36,743 bases of DNA, taken from Planctomycetota bacterium (GTDB lineage Bacteria > Planctomycetota > UBA1135 > UBA2386). Position numbers and translations under genes: made by a program. Where the stretch lies: the NCBI GenBank assembly GCA_016794485.1, contig JAEUHV010000326.1:1-36743 (forward strand), read 5' to 3'. Below the pieces are notes generated by a model. The model ran no database searches and had not been told where the DNA came from. It saw nothing but the letters and a program-made list of their open reading frames with translations. Numbering within the stretch: the first letter of the stretch is position 1; every line of letters begins with the position of its first letter. Shown piece by piece: positions 9,025-18,070 of the stretch.

Positions 9025-9831
9025 ATGTCGGACCGCTTCCCCGAACGCATCGTCTGCCTGACCGAAGAGGGCACCGAGACCCTGTACCTGCTCGGCGAGC
9101 AGCACCGCATCGTCGGCATCTCGGGGTTCACGGTGCGCCCGCCCGAGGCGCGCCGCGACAAGCCGAAGGTGAGCGCGTTCCTGTCGGCGGACACCGAGCG
9201 CATCGTCGCGTTGCGCCCCGACCTCGTGCTCGGCTTCTCCGACCTGCAGGCCGACATCGCGCGCGACCTCGTGCGCGCCGGGCTGGACGTCTGGATCACC
9301 AACCACCGCACGGTCGCCGGCATCCTCGCGTACGTGCAGCGGCTCGCCGGTCTCGTCGGCGCGCACGAACGTGGCGAACGGCTCGTCGCCGAACTAGAAG
9401 CAGGGCTCGCCGCGGTGGGGGCCGCCTCCACCCGCTTCACGCGGCGCCCGCGGGTGTGGTTCGAGGAATGGGACGAGCCGCTGATCAGCTGCATCGGCTG
9501 GGTGCACGAACTGGTCGCGATCGCCGGCGGCGACGGCCTGTTCCCCGAGCGCGCGACGAGCCACGCCGCGAAGGGCCGCATCGTCGCCGACCCGAACGAG
9601 GTGATCGACGCGCGTCCCGACGTGATCGTCGGCTCGTGGTGCGGCAAGAAGTTCCGCCCCGAGCAGGTGCGCGTGCGGCCCGGCTGGCAGGCCGTGCCCG
9701 CGGTCCGCGACGGCGAATTGCACGAGATCGACTCGTCGCTGATCCTGCAGCCGGGGCCGGCGGCGTTGACCGATGGGGTGCGGGCGCTGCACGCGATCTT
9801 CACGCGATGGCAGACGCGGCAGCCTCGCTGA
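9025..9831 (+). CDS. BtuF/FecB-like periplasmic-binding-fold protein without signal peptide
   Basis: A 268-residue protein of the class III periplasmic binding family (cobalamin/iron-siderophore type). It opens with 'RIVCLTEEGTETLYLLGEQHRIVGIS', has 'ERIVALRPDLVLGFSDLQADIARDLVRAGLDVWI', a long linking helix region (about 100-140) and a second lobe with 'PLISCIGWVHELVAIAGGDGLF' and 'DVIVGSWCGKKF'. Family members normally carry a signal peptide, but the N-terminus here (MSDRFPERIV) has none, and no upstream in-frame start supplies one. No ABC permease or ATPase gene adjoins. It is probably cytoplasmic; a corrinoid- or metal-chelate-binding role is an inference from fold only. Confidence 0.82.
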   Translation: MSDRFPERIVCLTEEGTETLYLLGEQHRIVGISGFTVRPPEARRDKPKVSAFLSADTERIVALRPDLVLGFSDLQADIARDLVRAGLDVWITNHRTVAGILAYVQRLAGLVGAHERGERLVAELEAGLAAVGAASTRFTRRPRVWFEEWDEPLISCIGWVHELVAIAGGDGLFPERATSHAAKGRIVADPNEVIDARPDVIVGSWCGKKFRPEQVRVRPGWQAVPAVRDGELHEIDSSLILQPGPAALTDGVRALHAIFTRWQTRQPR

Positions 9832-9867
9832 GGCGCGCACGTCGTGTCGGTGAGGCCGACCACGTCG

Positions 9868-10179
9868 TCAGGCTGGATGCTCCCACACGGACAGCAGGCC
9901 GTGCCGCCGCCAGCCGGTCGTCAGCAGCCACGTGTGCGCGTCGGTGACCGGGCGAACGACGGCCTCGATGCCGCGCACGACGATCGTCTCGCGAAAGCCG
10001 TCGAACCACGGCGCCGACGTGTACGTGTCGATCGCCTGAGGAACGCCGACTGCGCGCCCTTCGGCCGCGTGCTTCTTGCCGTTGCCGAGCACGTAGCGCA
10101 GCGCGTTCCTGACCTCGCGGGGCGAGCGCAGGATGCGGTCGTGGTAACGATCGGCGAACACGCGGCCGCGGCGGTTCCA
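9868..10179 (-). pseudogene. C-terminal remnant of a REP-associated (RAYT/Y1) transposase
   Basis: The frame reads 'DRLWNRRGRVFADRYHDRIL', then 'SPREVRNALRYVLGNGKKHA', and ends VWEHPA at TGA 9868-9870. This is the conserved C-terminal half of Y1-type REP-associated tyrosine transposases, whose 'GxxFadRYH....SPrEvrnALrYvl.N..KH' block is characteristic. The N-terminal half, including the HUH metal-binding motif, is absent. A GTG at 10161 could start a 97-residue product, but it would be catalytically dead. The homologous frame runs straight into the last codons of the exported protein at 10187-11980, whose TGA lies inside the start of the remnant. This suggests that a recombination joined that gene to an older RAYT copy. 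Confidence 0.75.
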
Positions 10180-10186
10180 CAGCCGG

Positions 10187-11980
10187 TCACAGCGTGCCGA
10201 GCGTGCACTGCAGGCCGTTGCTGACCCGCGTCGTCGGGCCGATGCCCGAACTCGTGAACGTGCCCGCCTGCACGTAGAGCTGCACGCCGACCAGGGACGG
10301 CGGCAGCGCCGGGATCGTGAACGGCGTCCACGTCTGCGTCGGGCCCGGGAACAGGTTGTTGCCGCTGATCACGTCGATCGACGCGTGCAGCATGCAGTCG
10401 TTCGGCAGCCCGAAGATGGACAGCGGCAGCGCCGGGTTGACGACGCCGACCCAGCCGAGGTGCAGGATCGCGCTCGGGTCGATGTTCGACGTCACTGCGT
10501 TCCACGGCGTCGCCACCAGGGTCTGCACCGGGCGGTTCGGCGCGGTCAGCACGAGCGGATAGGTGTCGATCAGGTCGATCGTGTGCGGGTTGCTGCCGAA
10601 CGTCGAGATGTCGCTGTTGCCCGGATCCGCGCTGACGCCGCCCGGCGAGTAGCCGGTGAGCCACGGGTGCGGGTGGAACGGGCTGTAGCTGCCGAACTCG
10701 ATCGTCCAGTTGCGCGTCGCCAGGTCCCACGTGATCTGGATCGTCACCGGCAGGTTGGTGTTCTTGGCGAACACGTTGAACCACGTCGCGACCGCGGTCG
10801 TCGGCGACGGTTCCCAGTAGTAGACGTTGCCGCCGCCGGTGGTGCTCGGGTTGAGGTCGGTCCACGCGCTGAGCTGCGGCGATGGCTGGTTGAGCATCGT
10901 CGGCACGAGCGGCACCGGTGCGTTCGAGTTGCCCGGGCCCAGCGCCAGCCAGCCGTTCGAACCGATCCACATGCCGAGCGTGCCGACGTTCATGCTGGTG
11001 TCGTCGCCGAGCGGCACCGGGGCGAGGCCGATCGGGAAGATCACGCCGGGGCCGGGGCCGGTCGTGATCGTGTAGCCGTTGCCGTTGAACGTGCCGGTGA
11101 CCATCAGGCCGGCGAGGTCCTGGTTCCAGCCGGCCAGGTGTTCGTAGAACGACGCGAAGCGCGACGTGCAGCCCGTGCCGACGGTGTGCAGCCGCGCGCA
11201 CGCGTTCGGGTTGGACGTCATCGAGTACGGCAGCGCGGGTGCGGTCGCGCCGACCGACGTCACTGCGCCGGTGTTGGGATTGCAGTGCGACAGGAAGCCG
11301 CCCGGCATGTCGCCGACCAGGAAGCAGCGGCCGGTGCCACGATCGAACGTGACGTCGCCGACGCCGCCGCCGGGGAACGGCGCCAGCGGCACCGTGGTCT
11401 GGATCGCCGCATTCGCCTTGTTGACCTTGCGCAGCACGGAGCCGAACTGGCTCCACACGTACATCTGGCCGAACTCGTCGAAGCCGAGGCCGGAGTAGTC
11501 CGCCCCGCCGGGCAGGTCCTGCGGCAGGTTGCCGACGGTCGTGCAGACGCCGTTGCTGGTGTTGATCGTGAACAAAAGGCCGAGGCCGTCGACCGCGTAG
11601 AGCACGCCGGTGGTCGGATCGAACGCGATGTCGCCCTCGACCCAGACGAACTGCGTCAGGCTGGCGATCCAGGTCGGGGTGCCGGTCACCGGGTTGATCG
11701 AGAACAGCATGCCCGAGGCGGGCACGCCGCCGCTGCCGTGCGAGATCGCGTAGAGCGTGCCGTTCGGCGCGAAGTCCAGCGAGTTGGGCGCACGGTTGGC
11801 GCCGGTGTTGATCGGGCGCGGGTTGGTCGCTGCACCGGTGGTGGGGTTGATGTCGTAGAGCGTCGAAACCGACGGGTTGAAGCCGCCGCAGTCGAGCCCG
11901 AGCAAGGGGCAGTTCTGCTGGGCGGTGGCGGTGGCGCCGGCGAGCATGGCTGCGGCGAGAAGTGGCAGGAACGGGTTCAT
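10187..11980 (-). CDS. Exported repeat protein with partial shared C-terminal module
   Basis: The ATG at 11980 gives 597 residues with a signal peptide (about 1-21, ending ATATAQ). Residues 30-250 contain several 'LYDINPTTGAAT' / 'LFSINPVTGTPTW' / 'LFTINTSNGVCTTVGNL' units, a beta-propeller-like repeat in which a time- or value-dependent quantity is followed by NP-TG turns (similar to DUF4394/NHL-type exported proteins). Residues 280-500 form a beta-rich domain with many Trp and Asn residues. The end ('IPALPPSLVGVQLYVQAG', then 'VSNGLQCTLGTL') matches the last part of the module on the proteins at 396, 14468 and 27168. Its function is unknown. The stop codon lies within the RAYT remnant. Confidence 0.8.
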   Translation of the reverse strand: MNPFLPLLAAAMLAGATATAQQNCPLLGLDCGGFNPSVSTLYDINPTTGAATNPRPINTGANRAPNSLDFAPNGTLYAISHGSGGVPASGMLFSINPVTGTPTWIASLTQFVWVEGDIAFDPTTGVLYAVDGLGLLFTINTSNGVCTTVGNLPQDLPGGADYSGLGFDEFGQMYVWSQFGSVLRKVNKANAAIQTTVPLAPFPGGGVGDVTFDRGTGRCFLVGDMPGGFLSHCNPNTGAVTSVGATAPALPYSMTSNPNACARLHTVGTGCTSRFASFYEHLAGWNQDLAGLMVTGTFNGNGYTITTGPGPGVIFPIGLAPVPLGDDTSMNVGTLGMWIGSNGWLALGPGNSNAPVPLVPTMLNQPSPQLSAWTDLNPSTTGGGNVYYWEPSPTTAVATWFNVFAKNTNLPVTIQITWDLATRNWTIEFGSYSPFHPHPWLTGYSPGGVSADPGNSDISTFGSNPHTIDLIDTYPLVLTAPNRPVQTLVATPWNAVTSNIDPSAILHLGWVGVVNPALPLSIFGLPNDCMLHASIDVISGNNLFPGPTQTWTPFTIPALPPSLVGVQLYVQAGTFTSSGIGPTTRVSNGLQCTLGTL

Positions 11981-12244
11981 GGTGGGTGGCCTCGCCCAGG
12001 AAGGACCCGCCCGGCCGGAACGCACGCGCAGATTTTCGCGAACGAGGGAGCAGAATGGGCGCACCGCGCAAAGGGTGGCGTGATGACCCTGCCGACATCG
12101 TCTTCGACCGAAGTCCCCGACCCGCGCGCCGAGATCGTTGCATCGGCCGGGTGGCACGGTGCGCACGCCGCGTTCTTGCTGGTGCTTCCGGCCAAGTGAT
12201 CCGCCTCCGTTTGTAGATCGGGTGGGCAGGCGTAGCTTGCTTTC

Positions 12245-13735
12245 GTGTCGAGATCCCACAGCCTCGTCGATCCCGGTCTGTCGCGGCTGATCGGGCACAG
12301 CAACGTTCTGCTCGACACGGCCTATCGTTATGTCGAGGCGGAACGGTGGACTGCGGACCTCGTCGCCCGACTGGCTACGACGGGCACGCGCCAATGGCTC
12401 GCCGCGTCGAAGCAGCGTTCGTATTGGACCCCGTCCCAGTTGGGAGAGGTAGTGGTCGCGCCGGCGCCCGTTCGCCAGGCGCTGCTCGCGTGCGCGAGCC
12501 TCGCCGCCTCGGGCCGCGTTCGCGAGCGCGCGGTGTCCCAACTCGGGGAGCGCGGCGATCCGAAGGCACTGCGGTTCCTGATGCCGCGCCTCGTCGATTG
12601 GGTACCGGAAGTGCGGGCTGCAGCAGGCTCTGCCGCCGTGTCGCTGCTGGCGAACGCCGATGTGGAGACGCTGCTCGAACTCGGCAGCGCCGTGCTGCCA
12701 TGGGCCCGACAGCACAGTGATCCAGAACTGGGTGCGTTCCTGGTCGCGTGGCGCGGTCGGGTCGCTGCGGGAGCGTCGGCGCCGCTGCGGGCGTGGTTGC
12801 AGAACCCCGGAGTCGCCGGTCGCGCGGCCGTGTTCGGCGAACTGCTCGCCCACGTGGACGAAGCGATGCTGGTGACTCTGTTGCGGGATCGCGACCAGCG
12901 CATGCGCGGCCTCGCGGCGGCCAGGTTGGCGACCGCCGCATGGCCGCTGCCGCCGGCGACCTTGACGCTGGTCTTGGATGGCGCCGGAGCACTCGCCGTC
13001 GCGCGCTTCCTGGGTTCGCTCGCCCGCGAACGTCTCGACGAACTGACACCGCAACTTCTCCAGCTCTGTTGCGTGCGACAACGGCGCGTGCGGGCGCAGG
13101 CGATCGCCGGCCTGGCGCGGCTCGGCGTGGACGCAGCGCAGCATGCGCGCGAAGTGCTGGCAGGGTCGGCTCCAGGCGATCTGGCCGGTGCACTCCACTG
13201 CCTCGGCGAAACCGGAACGGCGGCCGACGCGACCCTGTTGGCTGCCCACGTCGACCACGGCGATGCGCGCGTGCGTTGTGCGGCATTCACGGCGGTGGCC
13301 CGATTCGGTGCCGAGCGCTGGCTCGACACGGCCCTCGCGTGGTTGCGTCGACCGTCGGCCCAAGAACGTCGCGCGGCATTCGATCTGTTGCTCCGATTGC
13401 CGCGGTGGCGATGGCTGGATCCGGTTCGCAGCTTGGTCCGCGATCGGACCGTTCCGGCCGCAACGCTGGTGTCGGCGCGCAACCTGCTCGGGCGTGGATG
13501 CCTGCTCGTGCGCTGGGAGGTCGTCCCGGACGTGCTGGAAGCGATGCTGGCCGGACACGCACTGGGCAGCAACGTCGATCGGCTGCGCAGGGGGCTGGCC
13601 CGTCTCGATCTGCGTGGGTGGATCCGGCCCGACGCTGCGACCAGGGCGGCCTTGGCCGAAGTGCTCCCCGCGTGCCGTGCCGAGACGGCGTTCGCTCCGT
13701 TTGCCGCACGCATCGAAGCGATGCTGCGCCGCTGA
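12245..13735 (+). CDS. HEAT-repeat protein, unknown function
   Basis: A 496-residue protein from a GTG at 12245, with no signal peptide or membrane segment. The composition (Ala, Leu, Arg) and spacing fit a stack of about ten helical-hairpin repeats of the HEAT/PBS-lyase type: 'RERAVSQLGERGDPKALRFLMPRLVDWVPEVRAAAGSAAVSLL', 'MRGLAAARLATAAW', 'RVRAQAIAGLARLG', 'ARVRCAAFTAVARFG' and 'ERRAAFDLLLRLPRWRWLDPVRSLV'. Such repeats make protein-protein scaffolds. No catalytic motif is seen, and neighbours (an exported protein behind it, a convergent glutathione peroxidase ahead) give no functional clue. It is probably a monocistronic cytoplasmic protein. The start could also be slightly downstream, but the GTG gives the longest repeat-like N-terminus. 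Confidence 0.8.
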   Translation: MSRSHSLVDPGLSRLIGHSNVLLDTAYRYVEAERWTADLVARLATTGTRQWLAASKQRSYWTPSQLGEVVVAPAPVRQALLACASLAASGRVRERAVSQLGERGDPKALRFLMPRLVDWVPEVRAAAGSAAVSLLANADVETLLELGSAVLPWARQHSDPELGAFLVAWRGRVAAGASAPLRAWLQNPGVAGRAAVFGELLAHVDEAMLVTLLRDRDQRMRGLAAARLATAAWPLPPATLTLVLDGAGALAVARFLGSLARERLDELTPQLLQLCCVRQRRVRAQAIAGLARLGVDAAQHAREVLAGSAPGDLAGALHCLGETGTAADATLLAAHVDHGDARVRCAAFTAVARFGAERWLDTALAWLRRPSAQERRAAFDLLLRLPRWRWLDPVRSLVRDRTVPAATLVSARNLLGRGCLLVRWEVVPDVLEAMLAGHALGSNVDRLRRGLARLDLRGWIRPDAATRAALAEVLPACRAETAFAPFAARIEAMLRR

Positions 13736-13850
13736 GCCCTGAGTTGCCAAAGGGAACGGAACGCGTGATCGCCACGTCAGCCGTTGCCAGCCTCTCCGGA
13801 CGCTGGCCATTGGCTCACGAGGACGTCGGACGCAACTCTCACGCGCGCGT

Positions 13851-14324
13851 TCAGCCGAGCGCGCGGTCGATCGCGGCGACCAGCGCCGGATCGTCGGGCG
13901 CCACCGTCGGCTCGAAGAAGCCGAGCACGTTGCCGTCGCGGCCGATCAGGTACTTGCCGAAGTTCCAGCCCGGCAGCTTGCCGGTGGCCTTGTGCAGGAA
14001 CGCGTAGACCGGGCTCTGGCCTGGGCCGGCCTTGGTCTGCACCTTGGCGAACAGCGGGAAGTCGACCGCGTACTTCGTGGTGCAGAATGCGCGGATCTCG
14101 GCCGGCGTGCCCGGCTCCTGCGCACCGAAGTCGTTGCTCGGGAACGCGAGCACCGCGAAACCCTTCGCGGCGCGGCTCCGGTGCAGCTTCTGCAGGGCTT
14201 CGTACTGCGGGGTCAGCCCGCACGCACTGGCGACGTTGACGACGAGCGTGACCTTGCCAGCGTGCGCGGCGAGGTTGGCGGGAGTCGCATCGAGCGACGC
14301 GGCGGAGAGCGCGTAGAAACTCAT
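13851..14324 (-). CDS. Glutathione peroxidase family (thiol peroxidase)
   Basis: A 157-residue protein that reduces hydroperoxides. The catalytic tetrad is complete: Cys35 in 'NVASACGLTPQY', Gln69 in 'FPSNDFGAQEPG', and Trp120-Asn121 in 'WNFGKYLIGRDG'. Cys81 in 'FCTTKYAVDFP' matches the resolving Cys of thioredoxin-dependent members, so the real electron donor is probably thioredoxin rather than glutathione. The active site is Cys (a sense codon), not selenocysteine, in contrast to the thioredoxin-like gene at 26668. There is no signal peptide, so it acts in the cytoplasm. It is convergent with the HEAT-repeat gene and divergent from the exported protein at 14468; no operon partner is apparent. 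Confidence 0.96.
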   Translation of the reverse strand: MSFYALSAASLDATPANLAAHAGKVTLVVNVASACGLTPQYEALQKLHRSRAAKGFAVLAFPSNDFGAQEPGTPAEIRAFCTTKYAVDFPLFAKVQTKAGPGQSPVYAFLHKATGKLPGWNFGKYLIGRDGNVLGFFEPTVAPDDPALVAAIDRALG

Positions 14325-14467
14325 GGGGCCGCGAGGTTACCGCGGTGGCCCGGATCGACTCGCGCTGGTTTCGCCACTCGGGGATCGGCGTGGCCGACTG
14401 GGTCGCCAGGGATGCGGGGCTGTCACCTTGGCCGCGAGATGGCTACACGTAGCCAGGGGACAAGACC

Positions 14468-15463
14468 ATGCCACCATGCCATGCCGTGTCGATCGTCGTC
14501 GCGTTGGCCGTAGCCGCCACGGCCCAGACCTACACGTTGCCGCTCGGTACGACCTCGAACTGGTTCACCGCCGTCGGCGGAGCGACCACATTCGAGGTCG
14601 TGGCCAACACCCCGGTCACGTGGACCGATCTCGAGTTCCAGATCGGGCCCGGGACGCCAGCCGGAGCCAATGCCTCGGTCAGCATCTGGATTTGCTCGTT
14701 CGGTGAGGTGGAAGCCCGGCGTGGCTACACCAGCACGCTGGTCGGGACCACGGTGCCCGTGGTGGCGACGGGAGCCGCGAGCCAGACCGTGCTCGCTCCG
14801 ATCGTGCCGGCGGCGCCGTTTGCGTCGCTGACCTTGCCCAGCATCTACCACTTCGGCATCACCTTGGTGGCGCACAACTGCAGCCTGCGTACGACGAGCG
14901 GGACCTTGTCATCCATCACCGGGCAGATGACGGCCAGCGGCGGCGCCCAGTTTTCCACCCCGCCCGGCCCAGGAACACCGCCGCCGATGCAGGACCAGCG
15001 CCACCTCGCGGGTTCGATCCGCTACGTCGTCGGCGGCACGCCGATCAACCTGGGGGAGATGCTCACGTTCGGTGTCGGTTGCGGCGGTCTGGCCCTGTCG
15101 CCTTCGGGTGCGGTCGGACTCGGCCAGACGGTGACGTTGACGACGACGCCGGGCGTGGCCACTCCCAGTGTGGGCGTGTGCTTCTTGTCCCTCGATACCC
15201 TCCTCGGCCACGGACCGGGTGGCATCGACCTCGTCTTCCTCGGCATGCCCGGCTGCGGCCTGCTTGCCGACTTCGCGAACGGGTTCATGGCGACGATCGC
15301 CAACCATCCGTCGGTGCCGGCCGGCCTCTCGTTCTCGTTCGCGGTGCCGAGCTCGCTGGTGTTCTCCGGGTGGACGGTTTGGGCGCAGTCGGCTTGGATG
15401 CAGCCGGGTCTCAACCCGCTCGGCATGTCGGTTTCGAACGGCGTGCGCCTGCGACTCTGGTGA
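14468..15463 (+). CDS. Exported protein with shared C-terminal module
   Basis: A 331-residue protein with a signal peptide (about 1-20, ending ATAQT). Residues 20-190 are a beta-rich domain with a 'NTPVTWTDLEFQIGPGTPAGANASVSIWICSFG' core; no family is recognised. From about residue 200 it carries the module found elsewhere in this window: 'FGVGCGGL', a 'LSLDTLLGHGPGGIDLVFLGMPGCGLLAD' segment, 'FAVPSSLVFSGWTVWAQSA' and the ending VSNGVRLRLW. The module on otherwise dissimilar N-terminal domains suggests a general role such as surface anchoring, secretion or assembly, which is inference. The start ATG at 14468 gives a normal leader; a purine-rich 'GGGGA' lies close upstream. Confidence 0.8.
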   Translation: MPPCHAVSIVVALAVAATAQTYTLPLGTTSNWFTAVGGATTFEVVANTPVTWTDLEFQIGPGTPAGANASVSIWICSFGEVEARRGYTSTLVGTTVPVVATGAASQTVLAPIVPAAPFASLTLPSIYHFGITLVAHNCSLRTTSGTLSSITGQMTASGGAQFSTPPGPGTPPPMQDQRHLAGSIRYVVGGTPINLGEMLTFGVGCGGLALSPSGAVGLGQTVTLTTTPGVATPSVGVCFLSLDTLLGHGPGGIDLVFLGMPGCGLLADFANGFMATIANHPSVPAGLSFSFAVPSSLVFSGWTVWAQSAWMQPGLNPLGMSVSNGVRLRLW

Positions 15464-15615
15464 ACGGCGCCCCGGCTGCCGCCGGCAGTCGGTCCAACGG
15501 CGCGCGGCGGGCGTGGGAGGCGCATCGGGGGGAGGCCCTCGCCCCCGGGAATATCTGGCCACACATGTCGCGGTCGGCTCGTATCACGTAGCGTCGCCCC
15601 ACCGGACGAAACCGC

Positions 15616-16647
15616 ATGAAGCTCACTACCTTGTTCGTTCTCGCCACCTCGGCCGTGCTCGCGGCGCAACAGAAGCCCGCGAAGCCCGCCCCCAACGCCA
15701 AGTCCACCGCGATCGCCGCAGCGCCTGCTGCCCAGTCGGGTGCACACGCCTCGCTGAAGGCCCTGCAGGACGACTTCCGCGCCCGCAAGTTCGCGGCGCT
15801 CGACGCCTACGCCAAGGCCAACCCGAAGGCCGCCGACGTCGCCGACGCGCTGTCCGAGGCGGTGTCGTTGGCGCAGGAGCTGGCCCGTCCCGACGACGTG
15901 CTGCGCCTCGCCGAGATGTTCCTCGCCGGCCATGCCGACACCGAGGCGGCGATGGGCATCCGGCTCGCGCGGGCCGGGGCGATGCGCGACAAGGGCGACG
16001 TGGCCGGCGCCCAGAAGGACCTCGAAGCGATCGTGAACGGGGATGGTGACATCCAGTCGCAGGTCGAGGCGGTGACGCAGCTCGCCGACATGTTGGTCGC
16101 GGCCGGCAAGAAGGAAGAGGGCTTGAAGGCGCTGTCGGACTTCGGCGACGCCAAGTCGAAGGTGCGCGGTCTCAAGGAGCACCTCGCCGGCATCGCCAAG
16201 AACTACGAGCTGATCGGCAGCGACCCGACCCCGATCACCCAGAACGACCACGCCGGCAAGCCGATCGATCTCGCTGCCTACAAGGGCAAGGTGTTGCTGA
16301 TCGACTTCTGGGCGACGTGGTGCGGCCCGTGCATGGGCGAGCTGCCGAACGTCATCGCCGCCTACGACAAGTTCCACGCCCAGGGCTTCGAGATCCTGGG
16401 TGTGAGCCTCGACGAGAACAAGGAAGCGTTCGAGAAGTGCATCGCCGACAAGAAGATGTCGTGGCGGCACCACTTCGACGGCAAGGGCTGGCAGAACGAA
16501 GTCGCGCAGGCCTATGGCGTGCAGTCGATCCCCGCGACCTACCTGATCGGCCCGGACGGCAAGGTCGCCGCGGTCGGTGTGCGCGGCGAACGGCTCGGCA
16601 AGGAGATCGCGCGCCTGCTCGGCAAGCCCGCCGGCGCCAAGAAGTGA
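15616..16647 (+). CDS. TlpA-like periplasmic thioredoxin with TPR-like N-terminal region
   Basis: A 343-residue protein with a signal peptide (about 1-18, before QQKPAKPAP), a low-complexity Ala/Pro/Lys linker, a helical TPR-like region (about 45-195) and a C-terminal AhpC/TSA-Redoxin (TlpA/ResA) domain. The domain has the active site WCGPC (Cys236, Cys239) in 'LLIDFWATWCGPCMGELPN' and a cis-Pro loop 'GVQSIPATYLIGPDGKV'. Family members reduce disulfides outside the cytoplasm, for example in cytochrome c maturation. Here the many c-type haem proteins nearby are plausible beneficiaries (inference). It is probably monocistronic, convergent with the membrane protein at 16655, 7 nt away. Confidence 0.93.
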   Translation: MKLTTLFVLATSAVLAAQQKPAKPAPNAKSTAIAAAPAAQSGAHASLKALQDDFRARKFAALDAYAKANPKAADVADALSEAVSLAQELARPDDVLRLAEMFLAGHADTEAAMGIRLARAGAMRDKGDVAGAQKDLEAIVNGDGDIQSQVEAVTQLADMLVAAGKKEEGLKALSDFGDAKSKVRGLKEHLAGIAKNYELIGSDPTPITQNDHAGKPIDLAAYKGKVLLIDFWATWCGPCMGELPNVIAAYDKFHAQGFEILGVSLDENKEAFEKCIADKKMSWRHHFDGKGWQNEVAQAYGVQSIPATYLIGPDGKVAAVGVRGERLGKEIARLLGKPAGAKK

Positions 16648-16654
16648 CGTCGCG

Positions 16655-18070
16655 TCAGCGCCCCGCGCCGCCGCGGGGTGCCAACGCCATCGCTGCGCCG
16701 AGGGCGCACAGCGGCACGACGTGCGCGACGGTGCGCGCCGCCGCGGTCGACAGGTGCCAACCGAGGTCGGCGTGCGTGCCGACGAACACCAGGGCATAGC
16801 CGGCGATCGCGCTGCCGGCGATCGCCGCCAGCAGCGCCGCGCCTTCGCCGAGCCAGCGTCGGCGGCTGCTGGCCAGTGCCACCGTGGCCGCGAGCGCGAA
16901 CACGATCGGGAGCAGCCGGTGTGCGGCCGGATCGATCGCCATGCGGCCGAAGTACTCCGCCACCTGCGGGCCGTGCGTCGCCGCCTGGTCGACGATGCGG
17001 GTCGCGAGACCGCGACCGCCCGCCAGGGCCGGATCCGTCAGGTCGGTGCGCAGGTCGAACGTGTGCAGGAACACGCGGTGCAGCGTCCAGGTGACGGCCG
17101 GCACCAGGAGCCAGCCGAGTTCGCGGCGCGGCAAGGCCGGGCGTGGCCGTTCCGGCGCGGTGCGCGCGAACGACCAGGCGGCGGTCGGCAGCGCGATCGC
17201 GAGCAGCAGCATCGTGCCTTCGTTCTTGCTGGCGAGCAGCGCTGCGGCGGCGAGGCACGCGAGCCGCCACCACACGCGGGCCCCGGTCTCGTGCCAGCGC
17301 AGCAGCGCATCGACCGTAGCCAGTGCCGCGAACGCGACCGCGGTGTCGGCGTAGGCGCGGGTGGCGCCGGCGGTGGCCAGGGTTCCGCTGCACGCGACCA
17401 GGGCGGCCAGCGCCACCGGCGTGTGCGCGCGGCGGGTCGCGGCGGCCGACAGCAGCAGCAGCAGGGCGACGCCGAAGAACTGCACCGGCAGCCGGTTCTC
17501 GAAGTGCAGCACGCGGCCCGAGCCGGCGAACGCGAGCACCTGCACCAGCGGCTGCAGGTTCGGGTAGTCGGCATGCGACACCATGGCCAGGCTCTGGCCG
17601 AGTTCGATGTCGTTCGCGCCATGGAGCGCCTTCGCCTTGGCGGCCCAGATCTCGGCTTCGTCGCCGATCCGGATCGGTTCGGCGTTGACGACCATGCCGT
17701 CGTGCACGAGCCCGAGCACGACGGCCGCGGTGGCGGCGAACGTGAGCCCGCGCGCGGTGCGGGACGGGGCGGCGAGTGCGTCTCCGGTCGCAGCGGGGGG
17801 CTGGCAGCGCCACAACAGCCAGGCTCCGGCCAGCAGCGCCACGATCGGCAGCAGCAGGCCCGGCCACGGTTGTCCGAGCCACAGCCACGCCGCGGTGCAC
17901 GCGGCGAGCGCGACCTGGCCGGTGAGCCACGCGTACGCGAGTTGCACGCGCACGCCGGCGCCGCGCGGCAGGCCGAGCGCGCGCACGAGGCCGAGGCCGA
18001 ACACCGTCGGAGCGACGATGGCGGTCGCGGCGACGACGGCGAAGCTCAGGATGCCTTCGACAGCCGCCAT
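16655..18070 (-). CDS. Polytopic membrane protein, GT-C glycosyltransferase-like
   Basis: The ATG at 18070 gives 471 residues (an alternative ATG at 18100 would add 10 polar residues). There are about ten hydrophobic segments. After the second pair of helices comes a loop with an acidic 'IGDEAEIWAAKAKALHG' segment and 'YPNLQPLVQ', a layout typical of GT-C enzymes (PMT/ArnT-like), where an Asp or Glu in the first large periplasmic loop is catalytic. Later helices are rich in Leu, Ala and Trp, with the amphipathic stretch 'HTFDLRTDLTDPALAGG'. These enzymes transfer sugars from polyprenyl-phosphate donors to lipids or proteins. The assignment rests on pattern only. Its start overlaps the 3' end of the upstream gene by 25 nt, so the two are probably co-translated. 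Confidence 0.7.
   Translation of the reverse strand: MAAVEGILSFAVVAATAIVAPTVFGLGLVRALGLPRGAGVRVQLAYAWLTGQVALAACTAAWLWLGQPWPGLLLPIVALLAGAWLLWRCQPPAATGDALAAPSRTARGLTFAATAAVVLGLVHDGMVVNAEPIRIGDEAEIWAAKAKALHGANDIELGQSLAMVSHADYPNLQPLVQVLAFAGSGRVLHFENRLPVQFFGVALLLLLSAAATRRAHTPVALAALVACSGTLATAGATRAYADTAVAFAALATVDALLRWHETGARVWWRLACLAAAALLASKNEGTMLLLAIALPTAAWSFARTAPERPRPALPRRELGWLLVPAVTWTLHRVFLHTFDLRTDLTDPALAGGRGLATRIVDQAATHGPQVAEYFGRMAIDPAAHRLLPIVFALAATVALASSRRRWLGEGAALLAAIAGSAIAGYALVFVGTHADLGWHLSTAAARTVAHVVPLCALGAAMALAPRGGAGR

Noticed and set aside
12083-12199. A 38-residue plus-strand ORF in the gap before the HEAT-repeat gene
   Set aside because: It has an ATG and a purine-rich GGGTGG upstream, but no family, leader or conserved-looking motif; it may be chance.
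13851-14324. Selenocysteine glutathione peroxidase
   Set aside because: The catalytic residue is encoded by a Cys codon, not TGA.
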